From Branchinecta lynchi (Eukaryota; Arthropoda; Branchiopoda; Anostraca; Branchinectidae), in assembly GCA_023053575.1 (NCBI GenBank), contig JAKZAP010000021.1:7688212-7752211 (forward strand): DNA of 64,000 nucleotides, in the 5' to 3' direction. Shown here piece after piece: positions 54,560-64,000 of the stretch (positions are counted from its first letter, which is position 1; each line of letters starts with the position of its first letter). The notes under the pieces were generated by a model. That model was not told the origin of the DNA, ran no database searches, and saw only the letters and a program-made list of their open reading frames with translations. A program made the position numbers and the translations under genes.

Positions 54560-55586
54560 TTGGCTGAGGGGCCGGGTAACTACCGCATATATTTAACACT
54601 TATAGATTTTAGTCCATCTTCAATTTGAAACTTGTGCCTACCTGCTTACGTGCTAGAACAGAGCTTTCCACTCGAAAGCAGAAACATGGTTTGATGAAAC
54701 GAAAGGTTCTCTACACAACTTCAGATAGTACTTACACAACTACAGATATAAAATTAATAACCCATGCCCATGAAAATGATGAAACTCTGGTGTTGGCTGG
54801 TCATGACGTGACTAGAGCGTTCGACTCTGGCATTCACGCCCATATCCTAGAATGTGCTTACTGTAGGGGAGTTAGTTCGTCTGTGATTAGAGTGCTACGA
54901 AATATGTATAATAAGCTGAGTGCAAGAGTAAAGGTACAATGTCAGGGACTAGAAAATCTCACCCCTCCCATCCCTATTAAGAAAGGTATCCGACAGGGAG
55001 CAGTGACTTCCCCACCACTTTTCAATAATAGTGTATTAATACCTCAAGAGAAAGCGCTCACAACTTGTATATTAGATGGAATAGATGTATCGATGGCTAA
55101 TTACGCCAACGACATTCTGAATATAAGCCGTACAGTAAAAGGAATCGAATCTAATTTCCGCATTCTTGATGCCGAGTATGGAGAAGTTGGTTTATCTTTC
55201 AACAAAAGTAAAACTGAAATAATGATTTTTAATCCTCGTTCCAAAGAGCCTATCGAAATTGATATTGGTGGTGAGTTGCTAAAGTCCAAGGATTATCTGA
55301 CATATCTGGGGCTGCCTATTGGACCAAGTGTTTGTGCTACTCGTCTGTTGTTAAAAGTCTTTTCGGGGAAAAAACTCGTAAAGCTTATGGCCTTCTTATT
55401 GCATTAAATTATAAGTTTTGTAGAAGCATTCTAGGTAAGTGTATAATGCGTTCGTTATTCCCCACATCCTTGCATTAGCAGTCAGATATCAAAGCCTTCT
55501 GCAAGTGTTTTTATAAGTTTGCACAATATCTGTTGAGACTTCCGCCTTGGTCAAGTAACACCAGCATATCAAGGAAGTACGGAGTA
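54560..55586 (+). pseudogene. Decayed non-LTR retrotransposon reverse transcriptase, 5' part
   Basis: A 260-codon frame (54625-55407, read from a TTG; no true start) contains reverse transcriptase motifs. Motif A is VLAGHDVTRAFDSGIH, motif B is KKGIRQGAVTSPPLFN, motif C is YANDI where active enzymes have YADD or FADD, motif D is LSFNKSKTEIMIFN, and motif E is YLGLPIG. Loss of an active-site Asp, a frameshift near 55330-55380 and stops mean it is dead. The 5' part (endonuclease, GNYRPISL region) is missing or garbled. It is interrupted at 55587 by the foldback element and resumes at 57607. Confidence 0.85.
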
Positions 55587-57606
55587 CAGGGTGGGGAATG
55601 TGGTCCACCAGTCTCTTTCGCGGAACACACCAGTCTCACTGTTTTGAACCATCAGTCTCAGAAAAATGGCGCCGGGAACCAGCAGTCTCGGAAACGAGAC
55701 CAACAGTCTCAAATTCAGAAGTCTCATCTAATTTCCAATTTTTTTAGATTAAAAAAGTGTTTTCTTTGTTTTTCTCTGTCAGTCCCTTGAATTACGCGCT
55801 TGTGACAGCACGACAGGTAGAGTGAAGCTTGGGCTTTCAATACATGTATTTATCTCTGCTATTGGTGTGGTACTTCTCAGTGAGTAGGGCTCTGAAAAAG
55901 CAAACAAACTTATTTTTTTGTTTTCTGTGTTGTTTAATAGAATTCTGCTACTCTGCCAACTACTACAGGTAAAGTGAAGCTCTGGGCTTTTAAACGATAT
56001 ATGATTCAATGTTACTGGATTACCAAGTGTCATATTGGGTTGCGCTCTGAAAAATTTTTCGGTGAGCAAATAAAATTTCTGGTTTGTCTTTGCGATTTCT
56101 TGGGATTTTCTAACTTTACAACCAGTTTTGGTAGATTTAAGCATGGACTTTCCACATATACGTGTATCTCTGGTATCGGCTTAGTCAGTTTCTTGCTGGT
56201 GTCCATTGATAAACTAATTAGCTGTGTTTTTTTAACTGACCTGGTTGACCCTGTTGAATCTTGTTGTTTCACTATTCAGTTCACCTGACTGCCTGGTCCG
56301 GTACTTGTTCGTTCCATGCATTTTCCATGCTTAAAATACTATTTTGGGTCTGTCTCTACACAACTACAGTAAGCGGTCAAGTAACACTCAATGGAACCTA
56401 TTATCGCTCACCAGAGCTGCGTTTGATTCGCATATCCAGTTGACTTAAGTTATTATTTTGCCGCTTTATTTGCTTTTCTCAGTTGACTGATAGCGTTCAA
56501 TTTATCCAATCTATTGAGATTGTCCACTAAAAGTTGACTTTGGACGACCGACACCAAATCATTCGTTCTATGGATAACAGGTTAACCAACAGTAAGCTGT
56601 CAAGTATCGCTCAATGGAACATTTTATCGCTCACCAGAGCTGCATTTGATTTGCATTTCCAATTGACTGAAATAACCTTTTTGCTGTTTTATTTGCTATT
56701 CTCAGTCGAATGGATAAATCGAACGCTATCAGTCAATGCAAATCAAACAGCTCTGGTGAGCGATAATAGGTTCCATTGAGCGATACTTGACCGCTTACTG
56801 TAGTTGTGTAGAGACAGCCTCAGAATAGTATTTTAAGCACGGAAAATGCATGGAAAAAGAATGGAACAAACTAATACCGGACCAGTCAGTCAGGTGAACT
56901 GAACAGTGAGGCGACAAAACATTCAACAGTATCAAGCAGGGCAGTTAAAAAGAACAGCTAATGAGTTTACCATAGGAACCCAGCAACAAACTGACTAAGC
57001 CAGTATCAGAGGTACATGGATCTGTGGAAAACTCATGCTTCAATCTACCAAAACTGGTCGCAAAGTTAGAAAATTCCAAGAAATCGCATAGACAGACTAG
57101 AAATTACATTTGTTTACCAAAACAATTTTTTCAAAGCAACCCAATGTGACACTTGGTTAATCCAGTACAGTGAATCATATATCGTTTGAAAGCCCAGGCT
57201 TCACTTTACCTGTTGTAGTTGGCGGAGTAGCAGAATTCTGTTAAACAACACAGACAAAAAAATAAAAAAATTTGTTTGCTTTTTCAGAGCCCTACTCACT
57301 GAGAAGTACCAAGCCAATAGCAGAGATGAATACATGTATTGAAAGCCCAAGCTTCACTCTACCTGTTGTGCTGTCACAAGCGCGTAATTTAAGGGACTGA
57401 CAGAGAAAAACAAAGAAAACACTTTTTTACTCTAAAAAAATTGGAAATTAGATGAGACTGTTGGTCTGAATTTGAGACTGTTGGTCTCGTTTCCGAGACT
57501 GGTGGTTCCCGGCGCCATTTTTATGAGACTGGTGGTTCGAAACGGTGAGAGGTGTGTTCGATTTTCAAAACGGCCGTGAGACTGGTGGACCACATTCCCC
57601 ACCCTG
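55587..57606. mobile_element. 2-kb foldback transposon-like element inside the LINE
   Basis: Ends CAGGGTGGGGAATGTGGTCC and GGACCACATTCCCCACCCTG. The arms pair for nearly the whole 2 kb; for example GTCAAGTAACACTCAATGGA at 56370 has its inverted match near 56785. The first and last 150 bases hold repeated ACCAGTCTC / GAGACTGGTGG phrases. GGAGTA (or GAGTA) stands on both sides (55581-55586, 57606-57611), and collapsing it rejoins the LINE frame. No transposase ORF. Confidence 0.88.
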
Positions 57607-57850
57607 GAGTAGCCCAGCCCGTAATTGCTGTGCAGAAACGTTTACTGCGGTACAGGGAAGACCTTGATCCGAGAAGCGATATGTATAGACTCCTGAAATA
57701 GTTGATAATGTGTTGTTGATTACGTAGTGTTGTGTAATGTGTAGCTTTTCCTTATTTTTCCTACTCCATTTTGTATGTATTTATACATTACGATGGGTAA
57801 TAATTAATAATTATTAATAAATAATTAATAATGGGTAATTAATTAATAGT
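57607..57850 (+). pseudogene. Non-LTR retrotransposon, 3' part
   Basis: Continues the interrupted frame: AQPVIAVQKRLLRYREDLDP and then SDMYRLLK before TAG, followed by an AT-rich 3'UTR ending in TAATTAATAATGGGTAATT repeats. Same element as 54560-55586. Confidence 0.75.
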
Positions 57851-58071
57851 CCTCTCTGACGTAGGCTATATAACTCTACTTCACTTCGCACACCGTAGGC
57901 TCTGGCTCGAGGACAAGCAAAAACCATCCTTGTTCACCCCAGGCAAGAGTTCAACGGAGCTTTCCAAAATGTAATATCATATCATTAATCCGGCCTAAGG
58001 ACTTTCCGTAAAAACCTCACAGGTTAGAACTTTACCAGTTACCAGGAATAAAATGAAATCGGCGGCATAGG

Positions 58072-58107
<36 letters not shown>

Positions 58108-58135
58108 AAACCAAAGTGTTGCTCTCGCAACACAA
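58072..58135. repeat. Poly(A) tract next to a satellite fragment
   Basis: About 30 A, then GAGGACAAAACCAAAGTGTTGCTCTCGCAACAC. AACCAAAGTGTTGCTCTCGC is the reverse complement of the start of the 171-bp satellite unit 6 kb away. Confidence 0.7.
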
Positions 58136-58300
58136 AATGGTAGATATTTGGCAGAATATTTCTTTCTTTCAATACTCTTTTCAAGGCTATTCTGTAACAT
58201 TTACCTAACAACCAGCCTAATTTCAAGAAGAGAGGCCTATCTACAAGGTGTGATTCACAGAATTATTCATGAGCGAATGGAATTGACCGACTCATAATCA

Positions 58301-59435
58301 ACAAGACCAAAGGTTTCGATGGGATCCCAAAAATTCAATATCTGATCCAGACATCTGGGTCTTGTCTTAGCCAGATCCAGTCATCGCCAGACTCCTTGAA
58401 CATTTTTACTATTATAATTCAGAAACAGATAAGGCCAAATAGCTAATCATCTGAGAAAACCAAGTTCAGATACCGATTCATCATCTGTGTTTACCCCTAT
58501 ACGACATATCTGTTTTGCCGAAAACTTCGTGCCGCTTCTGCCAATTTCCCGGTTTCGGCCGAACTCCAGAACTACTTGTCCGGCGAAAAAAGAAAGCTAA
58601 AAAACGAACTCAGGGTATCTTCTTTCCCCAATAATGAACATCTAATCAACTTCAAATAAAAATTTAACTTATAACAAATTTTCCGACTCCGGCCGGATTC
58701 CGGCCGAACTATATGTCCGGGTAAAATATGATTGTCACACACGGATTCAGCATCTCTTCTTACTCCTAAATCGGTTACCTAATCAACTACAAATAAAACT
58801 TCTAACAATTTTCCGGTTGTTTTCACATAAGTGTTCAGCATGTCTTCTTGCCCTAAATCGGACATCTGATCAACTCCAAATAAAACTGTTAATTTTAACA
58901 AACTTTCCGGTTTGAGCCGGATTCCGGTGAACTACTTGTCCGTCGAGAAAATGGTTTTCACCATCGTCTTCAGCATGTCTTCCTACCCCTAAATCGAACA
59001 TTTAATCAACTTCAAATAAAACTTTTACTTTTAACAAACTTTCCGGTTTTCGCTGGATTCCGGGCGAACTACTTGCCCGATGACAAAATGGTTTTCACCA
59101 TCGTTCCAGTCGCTAAAAAACAGCCTCTTGCAAATAGTCGATTTTTTTTTAAGTTCAGCATGTCTTTTAACCCCATAATCGACTATCACATTAGCTGTTT
59201 CAAAATATTTTGTTTGCCCCTTAATTTGAACCCCCTCCCTCACCCCTAAATGTAGGGCTAAAAAGCCCATTTACGAACTCGACCGTCCGACGACCCAACG
59301 AATCCTCGCACCAAGTTTCATCAAAATATCTCGTTCCCTTCGAGAGTTATCGTGCTTACAGACGGACGGACGGACAGACGGACAACTTTTGCGATGTCAT
59401 TGGTATCCCCCACTTACGTTTTGGGATCCCAAAAA
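58301..59435 (+). mobile_element. GATCCC-family element
   Basis: Complete at both ends (CAAGACCAAAGGTTTCGATG with GGGATCCCAAAAA; TTACGTTTTGGGATCCCAAA). Fewer regular units; one carries a 55-base insertion near 59105-59155. Confidence 0.82.
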
Positions 59436-60228
59436 GGGTTATTCATCTGTTGCGGATAATGTTGTCTGATGTAAGGATTTTCAGAAAGAAGATGTACAGC
59501 AATATTCATATCTTTTGATATTTTTTTTTTTCATTTTCGCCTAACAACCGGCAAATTTTCAAGAAGAAAACGTACAACCGCTAACACCTAACACAGGTTT
59601 TTCCATAAGTTCTTTAAATAAGTTCTTCAACTATGACCCTTGCCAAGAAGGGCCGAAATATAGCTCTAATAAAATTCAGCTGACGTATCCGTTTTCCACT
59701 GTCAAAGATGAACCACTAAGCTATCGTACGGTGTGTGTCACAGAGAATATTTCATGAACGGGCGGGATTGACAGACTCAATATAGATGGCACTTTACACA
59801 AGGGACTTGTACCGTGACCAATTCCATAAAAAATATATAAAATTGACAGACTCGTTGTCAGAGGGGGTTGATTCATATTATTGTTAGTTGCGGATAATAT
59901 TGCCTGGTCTAAGGATTTTTTAGAAAGAAAATATAAGGCAGTGCTTACAATAACCAATAACAATACCCACATCTCGCCATATTAATTCTTTTCTTTGTGT
60001 TTTGAAACTGCTGAAATGGTGTACATTTTTCAGAAAAGCGAATTTTCCCTGCATTTCATAAATTGATAAGAGAACAATTTCAGGATTTTTCTTAAGTACT
60101 ACAATCAAGCCGATGAACACATTGTTCTTATCAAATGCTTCGTCACTTACCAAAAATTTTCCTGCGCAAATGTGATGTTATAGAATTGATTTGCGTCTGA
60201 CATTCAAGCAAAAACACATAAAGCGAAG
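59436..60228. other. No gene recognised; two small dispersed repeats
   Basis: 59625-59700 (CTTGCCAAGAAGGGCCGAAA) recurs inverted at 42745-42850. 59735-59790 resembles 58245-58300 (CACAGA-ATATTTCATGAACGGGCGG-type). Otherwise nothing. Confidence 0.5.
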
Positions 60229-60232
60229 CTAG

Positions 60233-60797
60233 AACAAGAGCGGCTAGCTCATTTGGCACTTACTAAAGACAGTTCATATGTATATCAGCGAAGGTACGCG
60301 CCATCAAGACTGGACGGCTCTTCGGAAACCCCCTCGAGCTCGGCACATTGATCTGATAAGATCAGCTAAAGCATTCTCATGCCACCCATCAATTTTTAAT
60401 CAAATCGGAGTAGCCTACTACCAGAGAATTTCCAGCCCCCGCTCCAACCCCCCAACCCCCACCTAAGTCGGATCCGATTCAGACACATAACTGTCACGTC
60501 TAGAGCATTTATTCCTACCACCTAGATGCAAGGTATGGGGCATTTGTTCTCACCCCAAGTTTCATTCGAATCCAAAAGTCTTCGGGACCCCCCCCCCTCC
60601 TCCCATTTTTGGCGTATCCGGCCCAGACCTCAAAAGGAACATCTAGTGACCATGACTCTTGTACCGTCCAAGTTTCATCACTAACCCTCTATCCGTTTGG
60701 TCCCTACGCGAGTCACAAAGATTTCTGAGACCTCCCCCCCTCCCCTACCATCTCTAGATGCGATTCGGACACATGCATTTCAAATATATGGCAATTT
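60233..60797 (+). mobile_element. CATATGGCACTTG-family element, short copy
   Basis: ACAAGAGCGGCTAGCTCATT then TGGCACTTAC at the left, CAAGTTTCATTCGAATCC-type units, and ATATATGGCAATTTC at the right. A GATCCC-family copy begins directly after it. Confidence 0.65.
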
Positions 60798-61580
60798 CTT
60801 TTTCGACGGGATCCCAAACATTTAATATTTGATACAGGCAGTTGGGTCTTGTCTTCGCCAGACTCCTTAAAGATGTGTACTATTATCATTTGGAAACAGA
60901 TTAAGGCAAAATAGCTAATCATCTAAGAAAACCAAGTTCAGATATGGATTCAGCATGCGTGTATATGAATTCAGCATGTGTGTTTGCCCACATAAGATAA
61001 GACATATCTATTTTGACGAAACTGATCGAAACTTCCTGCCTTACTCCTGCCAAATTTCCGGTTTCGGCAAAACCGGATTCAGCCTATTTCCTTAACCCCA
61101 CATCGAATATCTAATCAACTTTAACTTGCACGAAATTTCCCGGTTTCAGCCGGATTCCAGGCGAAATATATGTACGGGTAAAAATTATTGTCAAATTCGG
61201 ATTCAGCATCTCTTCTTACCCCGAAATCGGACATCTAACCAACTTCAAATAAAAACTTTTACTTTTAAAAAAATTCCGGTTGCCAGATTCCGGGGCGAAC
61301 TAGTTGTACGGAGAGAAAATATTTTCATGATCGTGTTCAGCATGCCGTCTTACCCCTTAATTAGCTGTTTGAAAACATTTTGTTTGCCCCTTAATTTGAA
61401 CCCCCACCCCTAAATGTAGAGCTACAGAGCCCATCTACGAACTCGACCTTATACTCACACCAAGTTTCATCAAACTATCTCATTCCCTTCGAGAGTTATA
61501 GTGATGACAGACGGACGGACAGACGGACAACTTTTGCTATGTTGGATGCCAAATCTTTCAGATGTTTGAGATCCCAAAAA
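60798..61580 (+). mobile_element. GATCCC-family element abutting the previous element
   Basis: TTCGACGGGATCCCAAACAT at the left, worn core units, GACGGACGGACAGACGGACA, TTTTGCTATGTTGGATGCC, GAGATCCCAAAAA at the right. Confidence 0.72.
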
Positions 61581-61930
61581 GTCAATTTTTTTCTGAAAAA
61601 ACGGTCGATTTTCTTCAAATGTCAACCCCTGCAACTCGACCCCTGAGGTCGGATCCAGTCCGGACCTCAAAATAATAAATCTAGAATCCATGACTTTTGT
61701 ACTGTGCAAGTTTCATCTCAATCCCTTCATCTGTTTGGACCCTACGGATCTTCGAGTTTCACTTGAATGGCGTTCCACAGGTAAACTTCCACAGGTCACA
61801 TGTTTTTATGCGATAGCTTCAGTGGCTTTAAGTAACATATCATATCCTGGACCCCCCCCCCTCCCCAGACGGATGACCAGAACCGGTAAAAGAAATTGGG
61901 TCGGATCGTTTATGCGAATGCCAAGTTTTG

Positions 61931-62340
61931 TAGTAAGTAAGTAAGTATTTTTAGAGAGTAGAGTAGAGTAGATTTATTAAAACAAAACAGACACTATTTG
62001 CCTTTCGCCTGCCAAACTTGGAAGGGCAAGCGAGGTTATTCATTTATAGTTACTCACTACATTCAAATAAGAAGATGATACAACAACAAATAAAGAAAAT
62101 CGGAGAATAATACCTTAAATAGAATGGACAACCTGGATCGGGTTTCTCACCAATTTCATTCCCGAGACAAAAGGAACTTCTTTGCCCGTGACATGAAAGC
62201 AGGAAGACTAGGCGCATTTTTCACACACTCGGCCCACACAATGTTTTACAACAAAAGAGAGTGGAGTACAGATAGATAGAAAAAAGAAAAGAACAAAAGT
62301 CAATAGGAGAATAAAATACGAAACCTACAATTAGCCTCCA
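61931..62340 (-). mobile_element. Probable LINE 3' end, minus strand
   Basis: The minus strand ends ATACTTACTTACTTACTAC. It is preceded by TAATAAATCTACTCTACTCT and a hairpin-like CGCTTGCCCTTCCAAGTTTG. Same tail type as the next LINE. No clear ORF. Confidence 0.45.
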
Positions 62341-62352
62341 ACTATTTATAAA

Positions 62353-62676
62353 ACAAGACCTAAGGTTTCAATGGGATCCCAAAAATCTAATATTTGATCC
62401 AGACAACTGGGTCTTGTCATCGCCAGATCCAGTCTTCGCCAGGCTAATCATTAGAGAAAACCAAGTTCAGATATACCTCTATAAGCCGTATCTATTTTGA
62501 TGATACTGACCGAAACTTCCTGCTTTACTTCTGCCAAATTTCTGGTTTCGGCCGAATTCCGAGCGAACTACTTATCCAGTAAAAAAAGAAAATTCAGAAT
62601 CGAATTCAGCGTACGGTATCTCCTTATCCCTATAAAGAACATCTAATCAACTTCAAATAAGACGTTAGCTTCTAAA
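62353..62676 (+). mobile_element. GATCCC-family element truncated by another repeat
   Basis: Good 5' half (ACAAGACCTAAGGTTTCAAT then GGGATCCCAAAAATC), cut off at 62676 where ACAAGAGCTACGAGCTCATA begins. Confidence 0.75.
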
Positions 62677-62720
62677 ACAAGAGCTACGAGCTCATATGGC
62701 ACTTGTTACGAGTAGGCTAT
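62677..62720 (+). repeat. CATATGGCACTTG-family head fragment
   Basis: ACAAGAGCTACGAGCTCATA then TGGCACTTGTTACGAGTAGG, identical to the start of the 28171 element, here with nothing of the body. Confidence 0.7.
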
Positions 62721-62774
62721 ACAAGAAAGTAGATGTGAACGTCACAAAATACACCCACCACGCAAATATATGCG

Positions 62775-63259
62775 GTTCGGAAATGGTAAGTATGTAAGTA
62801 AGTAATTTATTTGTGACCCGCCATTTCGGAAAGGCGGAGTAAATGAAGAAAGTAAACAAAACACATACAAGCACAGAAAAAGGCACTTAATTTTTAATCT
62901 TCGGTCAGGAAACAGTGGACGTCGTCGTGTGCTGGCTGGGCCCTGTCGTCCACGATATTTGAAAGCGATGAGGAAACATCCAAAAGGGTAGCACTTGCAT
63001 CTTGAATTTTGAACTTCTCCATCAATGTATGGTTATGACATAATTTCGATAAGGGGAGCAGGTGCTTTGCATATTTAAAATAACATGACCTCATCTTTTT
63101 AATCTCCTTCTTTCGCAGAACATGAGTGACGCCAGAACGAAATAGTATAGAAGGAGCACAGAAGGTGCTATACAAATTTCCCAAAGCTTTACGATTATAG
63201 CGCCCCCGGTTGGGAAATAGGATAGAAAAAATATAAATAGGATATTTAGTTACACTCAA
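62775..63259 (-). pseudogene. LINE ORF2 C-terminal fragment with TTAC tail
   Basis: A 121-codon frame on 63259-62894 includes LYSTFCAPSILFRSGVTHVL, KKMRSCYFKYAKHLLPLSKL and NHTLMEKFKIQDAS. The layout LYxxxxxPxLLYG...L...xxFxKxxL...N..L is that of post-reverse-transcriptase C-termini of non-LTR elements. The 3'UTR contains CCGCCTTTCCGAAATGGCGG, then AATAAATTACTTACTTACAT. 5'-truncated; clade unresolved. Confidence 0.55.
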
Positions 63260-63289
63260 TTCTCAGCAGTTCCGGCATCGTCTCAGGTT

Positions 63290-64000
63290 ATCTGTAGCAA
63301 ATGCGCATGACTGTTCAAACTTCCAAGTTTCAGCCCAATAAATCCACTCGTTTGGTCCCCAGACGTGCTACATTATTTCCGGTACTCCTTCCATCACTCC
63401 TTACCGTGGCCGAACCTGGTTCGGATTAAAAAATGGATCATCTAAAGCATCTTCCTTTATACCATCTATCAAGTTTCTCGAATCTGATTATTTTTGGAAA
63501 ATTCCGGTACCCTCTCCACTACCGTTGTCGGATCCAGTTTGGACCCTAAAATAAGTCATCTAGGGAATATGCTCTCTCTACATTCCAAGTTTCATTTAAA
63601 CTGATGCACTCGTTTGAACCCTATGCGATCCTCAAAATTTTCCGGCAATCTCCCTCCAACTCTCCCAACTGTGGCCGAAGAGGACTTGGAAACATAAACG
63701 TCGTATCTCTTAGTCCCCCTCTTCTAGTCCATCAAGTTTTACTGAAATCGGGGCATAGCCTATCTGCAAATTTAAGGTACCCCCCCACACACACACACCT
63801 TGGCCGAATCCGTCCCGGACGCAAAATAACAAATCTAGGCCGCATAATCTCGTCACTGCATGTCAAAAGCCACACCCCCCCCCAATTCCCCCAACCGTGG
63901 TCGCATATAGTTCGAACGCATGTACATGTCTAGGTCATCGATCCCTATCACCTCTTAAGTTTCACTCGAATCAGACCACTCGTAGAAGTCAATTTCCATA
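63290..64000 (+). repeat. Array of AAGTTTCAT-type units running off the window
   Basis: CAAGTTTCAGCCCAATAAAT (63324), AAGTTTCTCGAATCTGATTA, AAGTTTCATTTAAACTGATG and AAGTTTCACTCGAATCAGAC at about 115-150 bp spacing, with GTGGCCGAA and CCCTCCAACTCTCCC between. Same unit type as the CATATGGCACTTG elements. The right end is outside the window. Confidence 0.6.

Overview
This is nuclear DNA from an animal. It holds two intact, intron-rich, cytoplasmic-type actin genes, both on the minus strand. It also holds tRNA-Arg genes that lack an encoded CCA, pieces of non-LTR retrotransposons, and many DNA-transposon-like and tandem repeats. Spliceosomal GT..AG introns of 0.2-3.9 kb and the repeat load rule out a prokaryote. 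From memory only, actin residues such as SSTSLEKS and [11 protein letters not shown] recall arthropod (crustacean-like) actins. I would not name a taxon from this.

Layout. 0-7 kb: hAT-like element, degenerate repeats, foldback MITE. 7.2-18.2 kb: actin A (five coding exons, a probable non-coding first exon near 18.05-18.14 kb, and a CRE/CArG promoter candidate). 18-34 kb: gene-poor repeats, including a hAT element with a perfect 8-bp target duplication (25.0-26.5 kb), a CATATGGCACTTG-ended element (28.2-29.2 kb), and a detached copy of actin 5'-flanking/intron sequence (31.5-32.05 kb). 34.4-44.5 kb: actin B (five coding exons). 45-49 kb: repeats and MITEs. 49.1-52.0 kb: a 17-unit, 171-bp satellite with an 8-unit higher-order repeat that happens to stay open in one frame. 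52.4-64 kb: LINE 3' ends, a decayed LINE reverse transcriptase split by a 2-kb foldback element, and more dispersed repeats.

The two actins encode proteins that differ, by my reading, at only 9 of 376 residues. They share introns at 41/42, 121/122 and 301/302 (muscle actin numbering). Actin A alone has an intron at codon 168 and actin B alone has one at 246/247. In both genes the 121/122 intron carries tRNA-Arg(ACG) genes on the same strand as the actin, followed by Pol III T-runs. So the nested tRNA predates the duplication or has been copied between the loci. Exon 2 and about 220 bp of the adjoining intron are far more alike than exon 1, which suggests gene conversion.

The most interesting repeat signal is a set of dispersed, apparently non-coding elements with one common plan. 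They have no terminal inverted repeats. A short motif containing a palindrome (GGGATCCCAAAAA in one family, ATATGGCACTTG in the other) stands in direct orientation at both ends. The core is a tandem array of about 137-140 bp units, and a GACG-rich microsatellite precedes the 3' end. This resembles Helentron-associated elements (HINE/DINE-1, oyster 'pearl'), but that assignment is inference. No protein-coding gene other than the actins and retroelement fragments could be supported.
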